Source: Planctomicrobium sp. (lineage in GTDB: Bacteria > Planctomycetota > Planctomycetia > Planctomycetales > Planctomycetaceae). Taken from it: a stretch of DNA of 6,848 bases. The translations under genes were made by a program, and so were the position numbers. The DNA is taken from contig JAJDEL010000540.1 of NCBI GenBank assembly GCA_029259835.1, positions 1 through 6,848 on the forward strand, written 5' to 3'. The first letter of the stretch is position 1. Each line of letters opens with the position of its first letter. Below, in pieces: positions 1-5,671 of this stretch. The notes under the pieces were generated by a model. It was not told the DNA's origin. It did no database searches and saw nothing but the letters and a program-made list of their open reading frames with translations.

Positions 1-308
1 GGTTTGATGCCCTTAAGCAATGGTCAACAGAGTTGGGACAACGCATCACCTACTTGTTGGAGAACATCGGTCCGCTCGAATTCGACCCTGCTGCCGGTCA
101 GGTGTTAATTCGCTCAACTCCGCCTGGACAACTCTCGAACGGGACACAATTCTACGAGATCATGCTCTCATCGTCCGGGAACGGAACATTTACGCTACGG
201 CGGTTCCGCTCAACTCAGGGAAGACCAGGAAGAGACCAAGTCGAAATGCAGATGACAACTGAGGTGTTACTGCGACTGATCGATGATCTGGTTGATACGA
301 TTCCGTGA
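1..308 (+). CDS. Hypothetical protein, C-terminal part (5' end outside window)
   Basis: This is an open frame with no stop from the left edge (first full codon at base 3) to a TGA at 306-308, giving 101 visible residues. The reading starts FDALKQWSTELGQRITYLLE and ends LIDDLVDTIP. The middle (LEFDPAAGQVLIRSTPP, then GTQFYEIML and GTFTLRRFR) alternates hydrophobic and polar residues like a small beta-rich domain, and amphipathic helices appear likely at both ends. I see no signal peptide, membrane segment or catalytic motif in the visible part. I do not recognise the family and assign no function. The gene converges on the DUF1501 gene and is followed after 18 bases by a terminator-like hairpin. 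In-frame TTG/ATG-like codons inside the stretch are probably not the true start, because the frame stays open to the edge. Confidence 0.7.
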   Translation, partial: FDALKQWSTELGQRITYLLENIGPLEFDPAAGQVLIRSTPPGQLSNGTQFYEIMLSSSGNGTFTLRRFRSTQGRPGRDQVEMQMTTEVLLRLIDDLVDTIP

Positions 309-322
309 AATGCAAAAACAGC

Positions 323-349
323 TTGCCACACACTTGAAGTGTGTGACAA
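323..349. terminator. Probable bidirectional terminator hairpin between convergent genes
   Basis: A perfect 8-bp stem (CACACACT at 327-334 with AGTGTGTG at 338-345) closes a 3-base loop. After one mismatch it extends by TTG/CAA (323-325 with 347-349). It lies in the 52-base gap between a plus-strand stop at 308 and a minus-strand stop at 361-363. Read on the minus strand, the stem is followed a few bases later by five T residues (complement of A at 314-318), as in an intrinsic terminator for the DUF1501 gene. On the plus strand the following T-run is only three bases, so termination in that direction would be weaker. Confidence 0.6.
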
Positions 350-360
350 TTTGAAGACTC

Positions 361-1704
361 TCAACCGATCAGTTCCGGCATCGGCTGATGGACATTCTGA
401 TCGACGAGGAAACGCGGGCGTCCCTGAAGGTCTTGAACTGTCGTGTGGTCAACATCGATTCCTAAAGACTTATACAGCGTCGCAAAGACTTCCTGGAAGT
501 GAACCGGACGTTTCACTGGCTCTTCACCAAGACGGTTCGTTTCTCCGATGACCTGTCCGTGCTTCATCCCTCCTCCGGCAAGCATCGCACAAGAGACTCT
601 CGGCCAGTGATCGCGACCAGCGTTTGCGTTGATCTTCGGAGTACGTCCGAATTCGCCCCACACGACAACGGTCACATCGTCGAGCATGCCGCGGTTTTCC
701 ATGTCTTCAACCAGCGCACTCACCGCTTGGTCGAGCATCGGGAAATCTTGTCGACCACGGTCAAAGTTTCCACCGTGCCAGTCCCAACGACTGAACGACA
801 ATGACACACACCGGACTCCAGCTTCGATGAGTCGACGAGCCTTGAGGAAGTTTGTGAGCAACTTCGTGCTACCGTCTGCCTGAAGCTTGTCTTCTCCGTA
901 CCCGTATCGATCACGGATTTGCTTCGGTTCTTTTTCGAGATCGAGTGCATCGACAAGTTTGCTGGAAGTTAGAATCCCAAATGCTTGTTGATTGAATGCG
1001 TCGAGTCCTTCCATCATTCCCGACTGGTCGACTTGACTGCGGAATCGATCAAATGATTTCAGAACCTGTTTTCGGCTTGAAAGCCGGTCGTTGGAAATCC
1101 CATTGAGAACCAGATCTGCGGCACCATCCCCATGCGGAGTGAACGGGGCATGTGAAACGCCAAGAAATCCAGGTTGCCCATTATCGCCCCATGGGGCATG
1201 GCCTGTCTTCGGGGAGAGACCCACGTAGGACGGCACAGCCAGATCCTTTGGGCCGTAAACTTTTGACAGCACAGAACCGAGAGCAGGCCAACCTCCGGGG
1301 GGTTGGTTTCTGTCGTGTCTGCCAGTCAGGCACTGGAACGCATAGTGGGAACCACCTGCTCCGACCATCGTGCGGATGAATGTCAGCTTGTCAGAAATTG
1401 AGGCGAGTCGTGGGAACTGTTCGCAGATTTCAACTCCGGGAACTTTCGTTTGAATCGGAGTGAACTCACCTCGAACTTCGGATGGGGCATCCATCTTGAT
1501 GTCCCACATATCTTGATGGGACGGACCGCCAGGCAGGAAGATCATAATGATCCCCTTGCCATTTGCGTTCACTCCTGTTGCTTGCTCTGCTTGCAAAACT
1601 TGAGGGAGTGTCATCCCGCCAAGCGCCAGCCCTCCAATGCGGAGGAATGATCGACGATCTAGCGAGTCGCACATCGGGGTGCGATTGCCAAGTAGGGTCA
1701 ACAT
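361..1704 (-). CDS. DUF1501 family protein with Tat signal peptide
   Basis: The product is 447 residues, a usual length for DUF1501 (PF07394) proteins, which are numerous in planctomycetes and related to the alkaline phosphatase/sulfatase fold. The N-terminus carries a twin-arginine signal ([19 protein letters not shown], Arg17-Arg18) ending near LQAEQA, so export by the Tat pathway is predicted. Family landmarks are [12 protein letters not shown] near residues 57-68, WDWHGGNFD in the second half, WGEFGRTP at 349-356, DHWP at 365-368, and the usual tail [11 protein letters not shown]. The ATG at 1704 is preceded by AGGAG (complement of 1712-1716) at 7 bases. An internal ATG at 1674 has no such site. 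The biochemical role of the family is not established to my knowledge. Such genes often sit next to a DUF1549/DUF1553 (PSCyt) gene, but here the upstream neighbour is divergent and unrelated, so this copy appears solitary on that side. Family assignment is firm; function is unknown. Confidence 0.93.
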   Translation of the reverse strand: MLTLLGNRTPMCDSLDRRSFLRIGGLALGGMTLPQVLQAEQATGVNANGKGIIMIFLPGGPSHQDMWDIKMDAPSEVRGEFTPIQTKVPGVEICEQFPRLASISDKLTFIRTMVGAGGSHYAFQCLTGRHDRNQPPGGWPALGSVLSKVYGPKDLAVPSYVGLSPKTGHAPWGDNGQPGFLGVSHAPFTPHGDGAADLVLNGISNDRLSSRKQVLKSFDRFRSQVDQSGMMEGLDAFNQQAFGILTSSKLVDALDLEKEPKQIRDRYGYGEDKLQADGSTKLLTNFLKARRLIEAGVRCVSLSFSRWDWHGGNFDRGRQDFPMLDQAVSALVEDMENRGMLDDVTVVVWGEFGRTPKINANAGRDHWPRVSCAMLAGGGMKHGQVIGETNRLGEEPVKRPVHFQEVFATLYKSLGIDVDHTTVQDLQGRPRFLVDQNVHQPMPELIG

Positions 1705-1783
1705 GGCGGAACTCCTGCGAAGTCGAAAAATTGAAAGGAAATCAAAGTTTCGATTCGGGGTAGGTTGTGGGTTGTGAAGGTGG

Positions 1784-1820
1784 GATTCGTCGACACCATT
1801 CTATATCGTCAAAACGAATC
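1784..1820 (-). promoter_or_regulatory. 7-bp inverted repeat in the DUF1501 leader
   Basis: GATTCGT at 1784-1790 is the exact reverse complement of ACGAATC at 1814-1820, with 23 bases between. If the minus-strand promoter at 1831-1860 is used, transcription would begin near 1824, and this repeat would be the first element of the roughly 120-base untranslated leader. It could form a 5'-terminal RNA stem or be a protein-binding site. A shorter overlapping repeat (GAAT/ATTC around 1816-1827) is adjacent. A 7-bp match could arise by chance, so the role is inferred only. Confidence 0.3.
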
Positions 1821-1830
1821 GATATTCATA

Positions 1831-1860
1831 AGTATAGTTCAATTTGATCGGTCCTGTCAA
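1831..1860 (-). promoter_or_regulatory. Predicted sigma70-type promoter for the DUF1501 gene
   Basis: On the minus strand, TTGACA (complement of 1855-1860, a perfect -35 match) is separated by 18 bases from TATACT (complement of 1831-1836, five of six matches to the -10 consensus). The expected start site is near 1824, giving a leader of about 120 bases before the ATG at 1704. The surrounding 1795-1850 stretch is visibly AT-rich compared with the coding regions. This is the best promoter match I found in the window. Confidence 0.6.
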
Positions 1861-1888
1861 ATTTCCACCCTGCGATTTACCACCTTGC
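1861..1888. repeat. Imperfect tandem 14-base repeat in the divergent intergenic region
   Basis: ATTTCCACCCTGC (1861-1873) and ATTTACCACCTTGC (1875-1888) are near-identical copies in the same orientation with 14-base spacing, differing by one inserted base and one substitution. The block lies directly upstream of the minus-strand -35 element and upstream of the candidate plus-strand promoter. That placement would suit a direct-repeat activator or repressor site serving either gene. No known binding consensus is recognised. Confidence 0.35.
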
Positions 1889-1926
1889 ATCAGCACGAAA
1901 TCTGCTCATTCTCCGGATTCACTGTA

Positions 1927-1957
1927 GTGGTTTGAACCACAGTATCCTCTGGGATAC
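1927..1957. promoter_or_regulatory. Two back-to-back inverted repeats, operator-like
   Basis: GTGGTT/AACCAC (1927-1932 with 1935-1940) and GTATCC/GGATAC (1942-1947 with 1952-1957) are perfect 6-bp inverted repeats separated by one base. They overlap the -35 and spacer of the candidate plus-strand promoter (1932-1960). That position suits repressor binding at DNA level. A third repeat, TTCGC/GCGAA (1973-1977 with 1985-1989), follows in the likely untranslated leader. The elements are seen directly; their function is inference. Confidence 0.35.
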
Positions 1958-1960
1958 GAT
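1932..1960 (+). promoter_or_regulatory. Weak candidate promoter for the sua5-like/rpiB/gcv gene series
   Basis: TTGAAC at 1932-1937 (four of six matches) is followed after exactly 17 bases by TACGAT at 1955-1960 (four of six). Transcription would start near 1967, leaving about 46 bases before the ATG at 2013. The match is modest, and I rank it above other plus-strand candidates in this gap only because of its spacing and location. The rest of the 308-base divergent gap shows no gene. Confidence 0.3.
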
Positions 1961-2012
1961 ACCGGTTTCCAATTCGCGTTCGCGGCGAAACACCTTTCAG
2001 TACCCATCTCGA

Positions 2013-3122
2013 ATGTTACAACAAATCGACCTTGATCAGACCGATGACCACACGGAGGTTCTGCGCGTCGCTGTGTCGCAACTTGAGTCAGGCAATGTTG
2101 TTGCAGTTCCTGATGAAGTTGGGATGACGGTCCTGGCGTTGCCCGGACAGGCCTCTGCCGTGGCAAAATTGACTGCGATGAGTGAATCTCTAGAATTTCC
2201 GGCACAAGTCGTCGCGATCCCCCATTTTTCGGTTTTGGACGACTTTGCGGACAATGTTTCAGGAGTGGCGATGAAACTCGCCAGACGTTGTTGGCCTGGA
2301 CCTGTCGCATTGCGAGTCGGCTGTGGTCAGCCCGAAGGAATGACAGAAGACTGGACCGGTGAAGCAAAAGAGTGGGCACTTTCTGAGTTCGGGAGGTCGT
2401 TTCTCGTACCTGGACAAGCGTTTTCAAACGCTGTTCTCGGGGAACTCTCATCACCAGCTTTAGGGTTGGTTGTCGCAATCAACGAGACAGAACGGGTTAC
2501 CACAGACAACATCGATTTGATTATCAACTCGAACGAAAACAGATACGCCGAGGGATTGTCGGTCGTCCATGTGGGAGTCGATGATTTCGAGATGGAGCGG
2601 ACAGGTGTTGTGAGCGACCGAATTCTCTCTCGCCTGACCGGTGAAATTTTCCTATTCGTTTGCACCGGAAACACTTGTCGCAGCCCAATGGCGGAAGCAC
2701 TCTTTCGGAACATGCTTGCAGATCACCTGAATTGTCAGGATGATGAACTCCTCGACCGGGGGCATACAGTCGTTTCCGCAGGTCTTTCAGCATACCCGGG
2801 AGCATCTGCAAGTTCAGAAGCGGTTCAGCTTCTGAAATCTGACGGAATCGACTTAAGTTCCCATGAGAGCCAACCTGTCACGGAAGAACTCCTGTTTCAT
2901 TGTGACCATATTCTCACGATGACGCAGAATCACCTTGATGCAATTTTGAATGCATTTCCAGAACTTGCAGGTAGAGCAAGGTTACTGTCCAACAGTGTTG
3001 GGACCGGTAGAGGCGAGGATGTTTCCGATCCAATCGGAGGCGGGGCAGATGAGTACAGAGACTGCCGAGATGAAATCGAAGGTTACTTAAGAACGCTGCT
3101 AGAACAGCAGACTTCAACATAA
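2013..3122 (+). CDS. Sua5/YrdC-like domain fused to YwlE-type low-molecular-weight protein phosphatase
   Basis: The product is 369 residues in two parts. Residues about 15-205 follow the Sua5/YrdC (TsaC) pattern: a GNVVAVP strand at 27-33, an ARRCWPGPVALRV segment around W94, and a VVSDRILSRL end. Where the family normally has PTETVYGL, KGRP, SAN and DGG motifs, this protein reads PDEVGMTVLAL, SESLEFPA, no SAN, and NSN (172-174), so threonylcarbamoyl-AMP synthesis is doubtful. Residues about 211-365 are a complete low-molecular-weight phosphatase. The P-loop CTGNTCRS has nucleophile Cys217 and Arg223, and the acid-base motif is DVSDPIGG with Asp339. Thr221 matches the threonine that gives B. 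subtilis YwlE its preference for phosphoarginine, where tyrosine phosphatases usually have isoleucine. The likely role is a cytoplasmic phosphoarginine phosphatase. I chose the ATG at 2013 over an in-frame TTG at 1932, because the domain starts just after it and the upstream part covers promoter-like repeats; neither start has a clear ribosome site. rpiB follows after 11 bases. Confidence 0.88.
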   Translation: MLQQIDLDQTDDHTEVLRVAVSQLESGNVVAVPDEVGMTVLALPGQASAVAKLTAMSESLEFPAQVVAIPHFSVLDDFADNVSGVAMKLARRCWPGPVALRVGCGQPEGMTEDWTGEAKEWALSEFGRSFLVPGQAFSNAVLGELSSPALGLVVAINETERVTTDNIDLIINSNENRYAEGLSVVHVGVDDFEMERTGVVSDRILSRLTGEIFLFVCTGNTCRSPMAEALFRNMLADHLNCQDDELLDRGHTVVSAGLSAYPGASASSEAVQLLKSDGIDLSSHESQPVTEELLFHCDHILTMTQNHLDAILNAFPELAGRARLLSNSVGTGRGEDVSDPIGGGADEYRDCRDEIEGYLRTLLEQQTST

Positions 3123-3133
3123 GGAACGACACA

Positions 3134-3610
3134 ATGAAAGTTTCCATTGCAAGCGACCATCGTGGTGTGAGAGTCAAACGGCAGATTCTCGCTCGTCTTG
3201 ATGAATTGGGATGCGAGGGAATCGATCTGGGACCAGAGACCGATGAAAGCGTTGACTACCCCGACTTCGCTGGTAAGGTTGCCGAGACCGTTTCAGGAGG
3301 ATTGGTTGATCGCGGAATTCTGATCTGCGGAACAGGAATGGGAATGTGTATCACCGCCAACAAGTTCCCGCATGTGCGCGCTGTCTCCTGCCATGACGAT
3401 GTGACCGCCGAATACAGTCGACGACACAATGATGCGAATGTCATGTGCCTGTCTGCTGATATGCTCGGTGATCGATTGCTCGACCGAATCGTCGAATTGT
3501 GGTTAAAGACCGAGTTCGAAGGTGGTCGTCACCAAAGACGTTTGGACAAAATTGAAGAAATCGAGCAGAGAAATTGCTGCGGGGAAATTGCCGCTGGTCC
3601 AGGTGAATAA
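3134..3610 (+). CDS. rpiB: Ribose 5-phosphate isomerase B (RpiB/LacAB family)
   Basis: The 158-residue product should interconvert ribulose 5-phosphate and ribose 5-phosphate in the cytoplasmic non-oxidative pentose phosphate pathway. Family landmarks appear in order: IASDHRG at 5-11 (phosphosugar-binding start), VDYPDFA at 40-46, ILICGTGMGMCITANKFP at 62-79 with Cys65 at the position of the catalytic cysteine of E. coli-type RpiB, the RRHNDANVM segment around His98-Asn99, and a GGRHQRRLDKI tail motif. The usual length is about 145-150, so there is a short Cys-Cys/Gly-rich C-terminal extension. A ribosome site AAGGA (3121-3125) overlaps the stop codon of the preceding gene and sits 8 bases before the ATG, so translational coupling is likely. 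Members of the family can act on allose or galactose phosphates, but the RpiB reading is favoured by the neighbourhood, which recalls ywlC-ywlE-ywlF in Bacillus. Confidence 0.93.
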   Translation: MKVSIASDHRGVRVKRQILARLDELGCEGIDLGPETDESVDYPDFAGKVAETVSGGLVDRGILICGTGMGMCITANKFPHVRAVSCHDDVTAEYSRRHNDANVMCLSADMLGDRLLDRIVELWLKTEFEGGRHQRRLDKIEEIEQRNCCGEIAAGPGE

Positions 3611-3665
3611 CTCACGAATTCTTCCACGCACTACTTACTTGACTTGTTAAAGAAATTAAGACACC

Positions 3666-3671
3666 AAGGAG
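3666..3671 (+). promoter_or_regulatory. Ribosome binding site fixing the gcvH start
   Basis: AAGGAG lies 5 bases before the ATG at 3677. It selects that start over an in-frame TTG at 3644, which would add 11 residues not typical of GcvH and would place this site inside the coding region. Confidence 0.75.
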
Positions 3672-3676
3672 AACCC

Positions 3677-4057
3677 ATGGACCCCGCTTCCATGAAATTT
3701 GCAAAGACACATGAATGGCTCGCCGTGGATGGCGACATTGCCACCATCGGCATTAGTGATTTCGCGGTCAAAGAATTGACCGACATTGTCTTTATTGAAC
3801 TGCCTGCAGTTGGAAAAACGATTGCTGCTGGCGAAGAGTTCGGCGAAATTGAAAGCGTGAAAGCTGTCAGCGATTTATACGCACCTGTCGGTGGTGAAAT
3901 CGTTGAAGTGAACGAGGCGCTCACCGATGATCTGGGTCCCCTCGCGGACGACTCGTTCGGTGCTGGCTGGATAATGAAATTGAAAATTTCTGACCCAGCG
4001 GAAGCCAACAATCTGATGGACTACGCAGCCTATCAGGCAAGTTGCGAAAGCCATTAA
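3677..4057 (+). CDS. gcvH: Glycine cleavage system H protein
   Basis: The 126-residue protein is the lipoylated carrier that takes the aminomethyl group from the P-protein (GcvPA/GcvPB), presents it to the T-protein, and is reoxidised by dihydrolipoamide dehydrogenase. The sequence opens with FAKTHEWLAVDGD (8-20), as H proteins do, has IGISDFAVKELTDIVFIELP (24-43), and carries the lipoylation motif GEIESVKAVSDLYAPV (56-71) with Lys62 as the predicted lipoyl lysine. The C-terminal GAGWIMKLKIS segment is also typical. Length fits the family (about 125-130). The gap from rpiB is 66 bases with no convincing promoter or terminator, so co-transcription is plausible. gcvT, often adjacent to gcvH, is not present in the window; a 206-base gap precedes gcvPA. 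Confidence 0.97.
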   Translation: MDPASMKFAKTHEWLAVDGDIATIGISDFAVKELTDIVFIELPAVGKTIAAGEEFGEIESVKAVSDLYAPVGGEIVEVNEALTDDLGPLADDSFGAGWIMKLKISDPAEANNLMDYAAYQASCESH

Positions 4058-4172
4058 GAATTCGTTGTAAGGTGATGAAAACCCATCGTCGTAGAGTTCG
4101 CTCGATGAACCGAGTTTTCGGCAATCATTGGTCCGCAAAGCAGACCCTACCTCTTTGACGCGATATCTACAC

Positions 4173-4194
4173 TGCTGCCAGGGACGCCGCAGCA
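4173..4194 (+). other. Stem-loop in the gcvH-gcvPA gap
   Basis: TGCTGC (4173-4178) pairs with GCAGCA (4189-4194) around a 10-base loop. No T-run follows, so it is not an intrinsic terminator. It could be an RNA processing or stabilising element, or chance. Confidence 0.3.
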
Positions 4195-4218
4195 TTTCAA
4201 TCAATAGTGGTCGCTTGT

Positions 4219-4241
4219 GAAGATGAGTGGAACTCATTTTC
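4219..4241 (+). promoter_or_regulatory. 10-bp stem-loop just upstream of the gcvPA ribosome site
   Basis: Bases 4219-4228 pair with 4232-4241 over ten positions (nine Watson-Crick, one G-U in RNA) around a GGA loop. The ATGAGT/ACTCAT core is perfect. The stem ends 10 bases before the AGGAG of gcvPA. The four T residues at 4237-4240 lie on the 3' arm, so a shorter 6-bp stem followed by TTT would resemble a weak terminator or attenuator. It may tune expression of gcvPA relative to gcvH; this role is inferred. Confidence 0.4.
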
Positions 4242-4251
4242 TCGATGACCC

Positions 4252-4256
4252 AGGAG
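4252..4256 (+). promoter_or_regulatory. Ribosome binding site supporting the GTG start of gcvPA
   Basis: AGGAG lies 7 bases before the GTG at 4264. No in-frame ATG lies close by, and the protein beginning MSYLYNTPEQQNQML matches the usual N-terminus of GcvPA, so GTG is accepted. Confidence 0.7.
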
Positions 4257-4263
4257 CCGCAGC

Positions 4264-5601
4264 GTGTCATATCTTTACAATACTCCAGAACAACAGAATC
4301 AGATGCTGGAGACGATTGGGGTCGACTCAATCAATGAACTCCTGCAACAGATTCCGGAAACATTGCAGTTAGGTCGGCCTCTCGATCTCCCTGCCCCGCT
4401 GACGGAACTCGAACTCGAACAACAAATCGGCAAACTGGCAGCACAAAACAATGCTGATCGCGTTTGTTTTCTGGGAGGTGGTGCGTACGACCACTTCGTT
4501 CCAGCAGTCGTCGACGAAATCGCGAGCCGAGGTGAGTTTTACACGGCCTACACTCCTTATCAGGCAGAGGCGAGTCAGGGAACGCTGCAAGCATTCTTCG
4601 AGTATCAATCACTCATTTGCGCGCTCACTGGATTTGATGTTTCCAATGCGAGTCTTTATGAAGGTGGAACGTCGGTCAGCGAAGCCGCATTCATGGCGAT
4701 GCGCGTCACCCGCCGGCATGGGAAAATCCTCATCTCCGAAGGTGTTCACCCAGAGTACAGGCATGTCGTCGAGACCTACGTCCGCAACCTCGACACCGAA
4801 GTCGTCACGATCCCCACGATCAAGGGGACCACTGATTTAAACCGCGCAAAAGAGTTGATTGACGACCAGACAGCTTGTCTTGTTTTTCAGCAAACAAACT
4901 TCTTTGGATGTGTCGAGAACGGTGAAGCACTCTGCGAAATCGCAAAAGAAAATGGAGCGTTGTCTGTCGTATCCTTCGACCCAATCAGCCTCGGAGTCTT
5001 GAAACGTCCGGCCGATTACGGAGCCGATATTGGAGTCGCCGAAGGTCAGTCGCTCGGAATTCCTTTGCAGTATGGAGGTCCGTACCTCGGGATACTCGCT
5101 TGTCGAAATGAGTATGTTCGCAAGATGCCTGGTCGATTAATTTCCATGACAACTGACCGTGAAGGCAAGCAGTGTTACGTCCTCGGCTTGCAGACACGGG
5201 AGCAACACATTCGCCGCGACAAAGCGACAAGTAATATTTGCACAAATCAAGGACTACTCGCTCTGCGAGCCACGATTTACTTGTCTCTCATGGGACCACA
5301 AGGTCTCAGAGAAGCGGCGGAATTGTGCTGTCACAAAGCGCACTATGCGGCCGAGCAACTGACGAAAATTGATGGAATTGAGTTAATGTTCGATGCTCCG
5401 TTCTTCAAAGAGTTTACGCTGCGAGTTTCAGGTGGAGTGGATCAACTTCTGCAAAAAGCAGCCGCGGCCGGGTTTGATCTGGGACCAGAATTGAATCAGT
5501 TTCCAACGGTAGCAGCCGGAACAGAAAACGGCATTCTCGTTGCTGTGACCGAATCAAGAACAAAAGAAGAAATCGACGCGTTGGTCAACGCACTCGCTTA
5601 A
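4264..5601 (+). CDS. gcvPA: Glycine dehydrogenase (decarboxylating) subunit 1, P-protein alpha half
   Basis: The 445-residue protein is the N-terminal-half subunit of the split P-protein. With GcvPB it decarboxylates glycine and passes the aminomethyl group to lipoyl-GcvH in the cytoplasm. Length matches the family (about 440-450). Motifs in order: an N-terminal MSYLYNTPEQQNQMLETIGV segment, FLGGGAYDHFVPAVV around 69-83, YTPYQAEASQGTLQAFFEYQ starting at residue 96, SLYEGGTSVSEAA, TNFFGCVEN, AEGQSLGIPLQYGGPYLG, and REQHIRRDKATSNICTNQ at 312-329. The PLP-binding lysine is not expected here because it belongs to GcvPB. Start is GTG with AGGAG 7 bases upstream. gcvPB follows after 70 bases on the same strand. 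I see no frameshift or missing block. Confidence 0.96.
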   Translation: MSYLYNTPEQQNQMLETIGVDSINELLQQIPETLQLGRPLDLPAPLTELELEQQIGKLAAQNNADRVCFLGGGAYDHFVPAVVDEIASRGEFYTAYTPYQAEASQGTLQAFFEYQSLICALTGFDVSNASLYEGGTSVSEAAFMAMRVTRRHGKILISEGVHPEYRHVVETYVRNLDTEVVTIPTIKGTTDLNRAKELIDDQTACLVFQQTNFFGCVENGEALCEIAKENGALSVVSFDPISLGVLKRPADYGADIGVAEGQSLGIPLQYGGPYLGILACRNEYVRKMPGRLISMTTDREGKQCYVLGLQTREQHIRRDKATSNICTNQGLLALRATIYLSLMGPQGLREAAELCCHKAHYAAEQLTKIDGIELMFDAPFFKEFTLRVSGGVDQLLQKAAAAGFDLGPELNQFPTVAAGTENGILVAVTESRTKEEIDALVNALA

Positions 5602-5606
5602 CTCAC

Positions 5607-5627
5607 GTCGACTGGGTGTCGACCCAG
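5607..5627 (+). other. Intercistronic alternative hairpins between gcvPA and gcvPB
   Basis: CTGGGT (5612-5617) pairs with ACCCAG (5622-5627) around a 4-base loop. Overlapping it, the palindrome GTCGAC occurs twice (5607-5612 and 5618-5623) and can pair with itself around TGGGT. The two stems exclude one another. It sits five bases after the gcvPA stop and has no following T-run, so it is more likely an mRNA stability or processing element than a terminator. Confidence 0.35.
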
Positions 5628-5671
5628 CATTTGCACTTACAGATAAAATTTGCAGCCTGAAGGTTCCGTTG

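Noticed and set aside
1932..2012. TTG start extending the fusion protein by 27 residues
   Set aside because: The added peptide covers inverted repeats and a promoter-like stretch, has no family similarity and lacks a ribosome site; the ATG at 2013 is preferred, though its own ribosome site is also weak.
1906..2478. 190-codon open frame on the minus strand
   Set aside because: It is antisense to the Sua5-like domain and runs into the intergenic repeats; the product is low in recognisable structure and no ribosome site was seen.
3644..3676. TTG start extending GcvH by 11 residues
   Set aside because: A strong AAGGAG precedes the ATG at 3677, and H proteins normally begin close to that point.
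3639..3676. TTGACT as a -35 element for gcvH
   Set aside because: No acceptable -10 hexamer occurs 16-18 bases downstream, and the ribosome site falls where the -10 would be.
4101..4118. CTCG/CGAG stem followed by TTTT as a gcvH terminator
   Set aside because: A four-pair stem is too short to be convincing, and downstream gcvPA is likely co-transcribed.
4075..4158. 27-residue arginine-rich small ORF (MKTHRRRVRSMNRVFGNHW...) between gcvH and gcvPA
   Set aside because: It has an ATG with AAGG only two bases upstream, which is too close for a good ribosome site. The length is compatible with chance; only conservation in relatives would revive it.
4058..4263. Glycine riboswitch upstream of gcvPA
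   Set aside because: Plausible by context, but I could not find the conserved purine-rich and CUCAGG-like blocks of the aptamer by eye; an Rfam scan would settle it.
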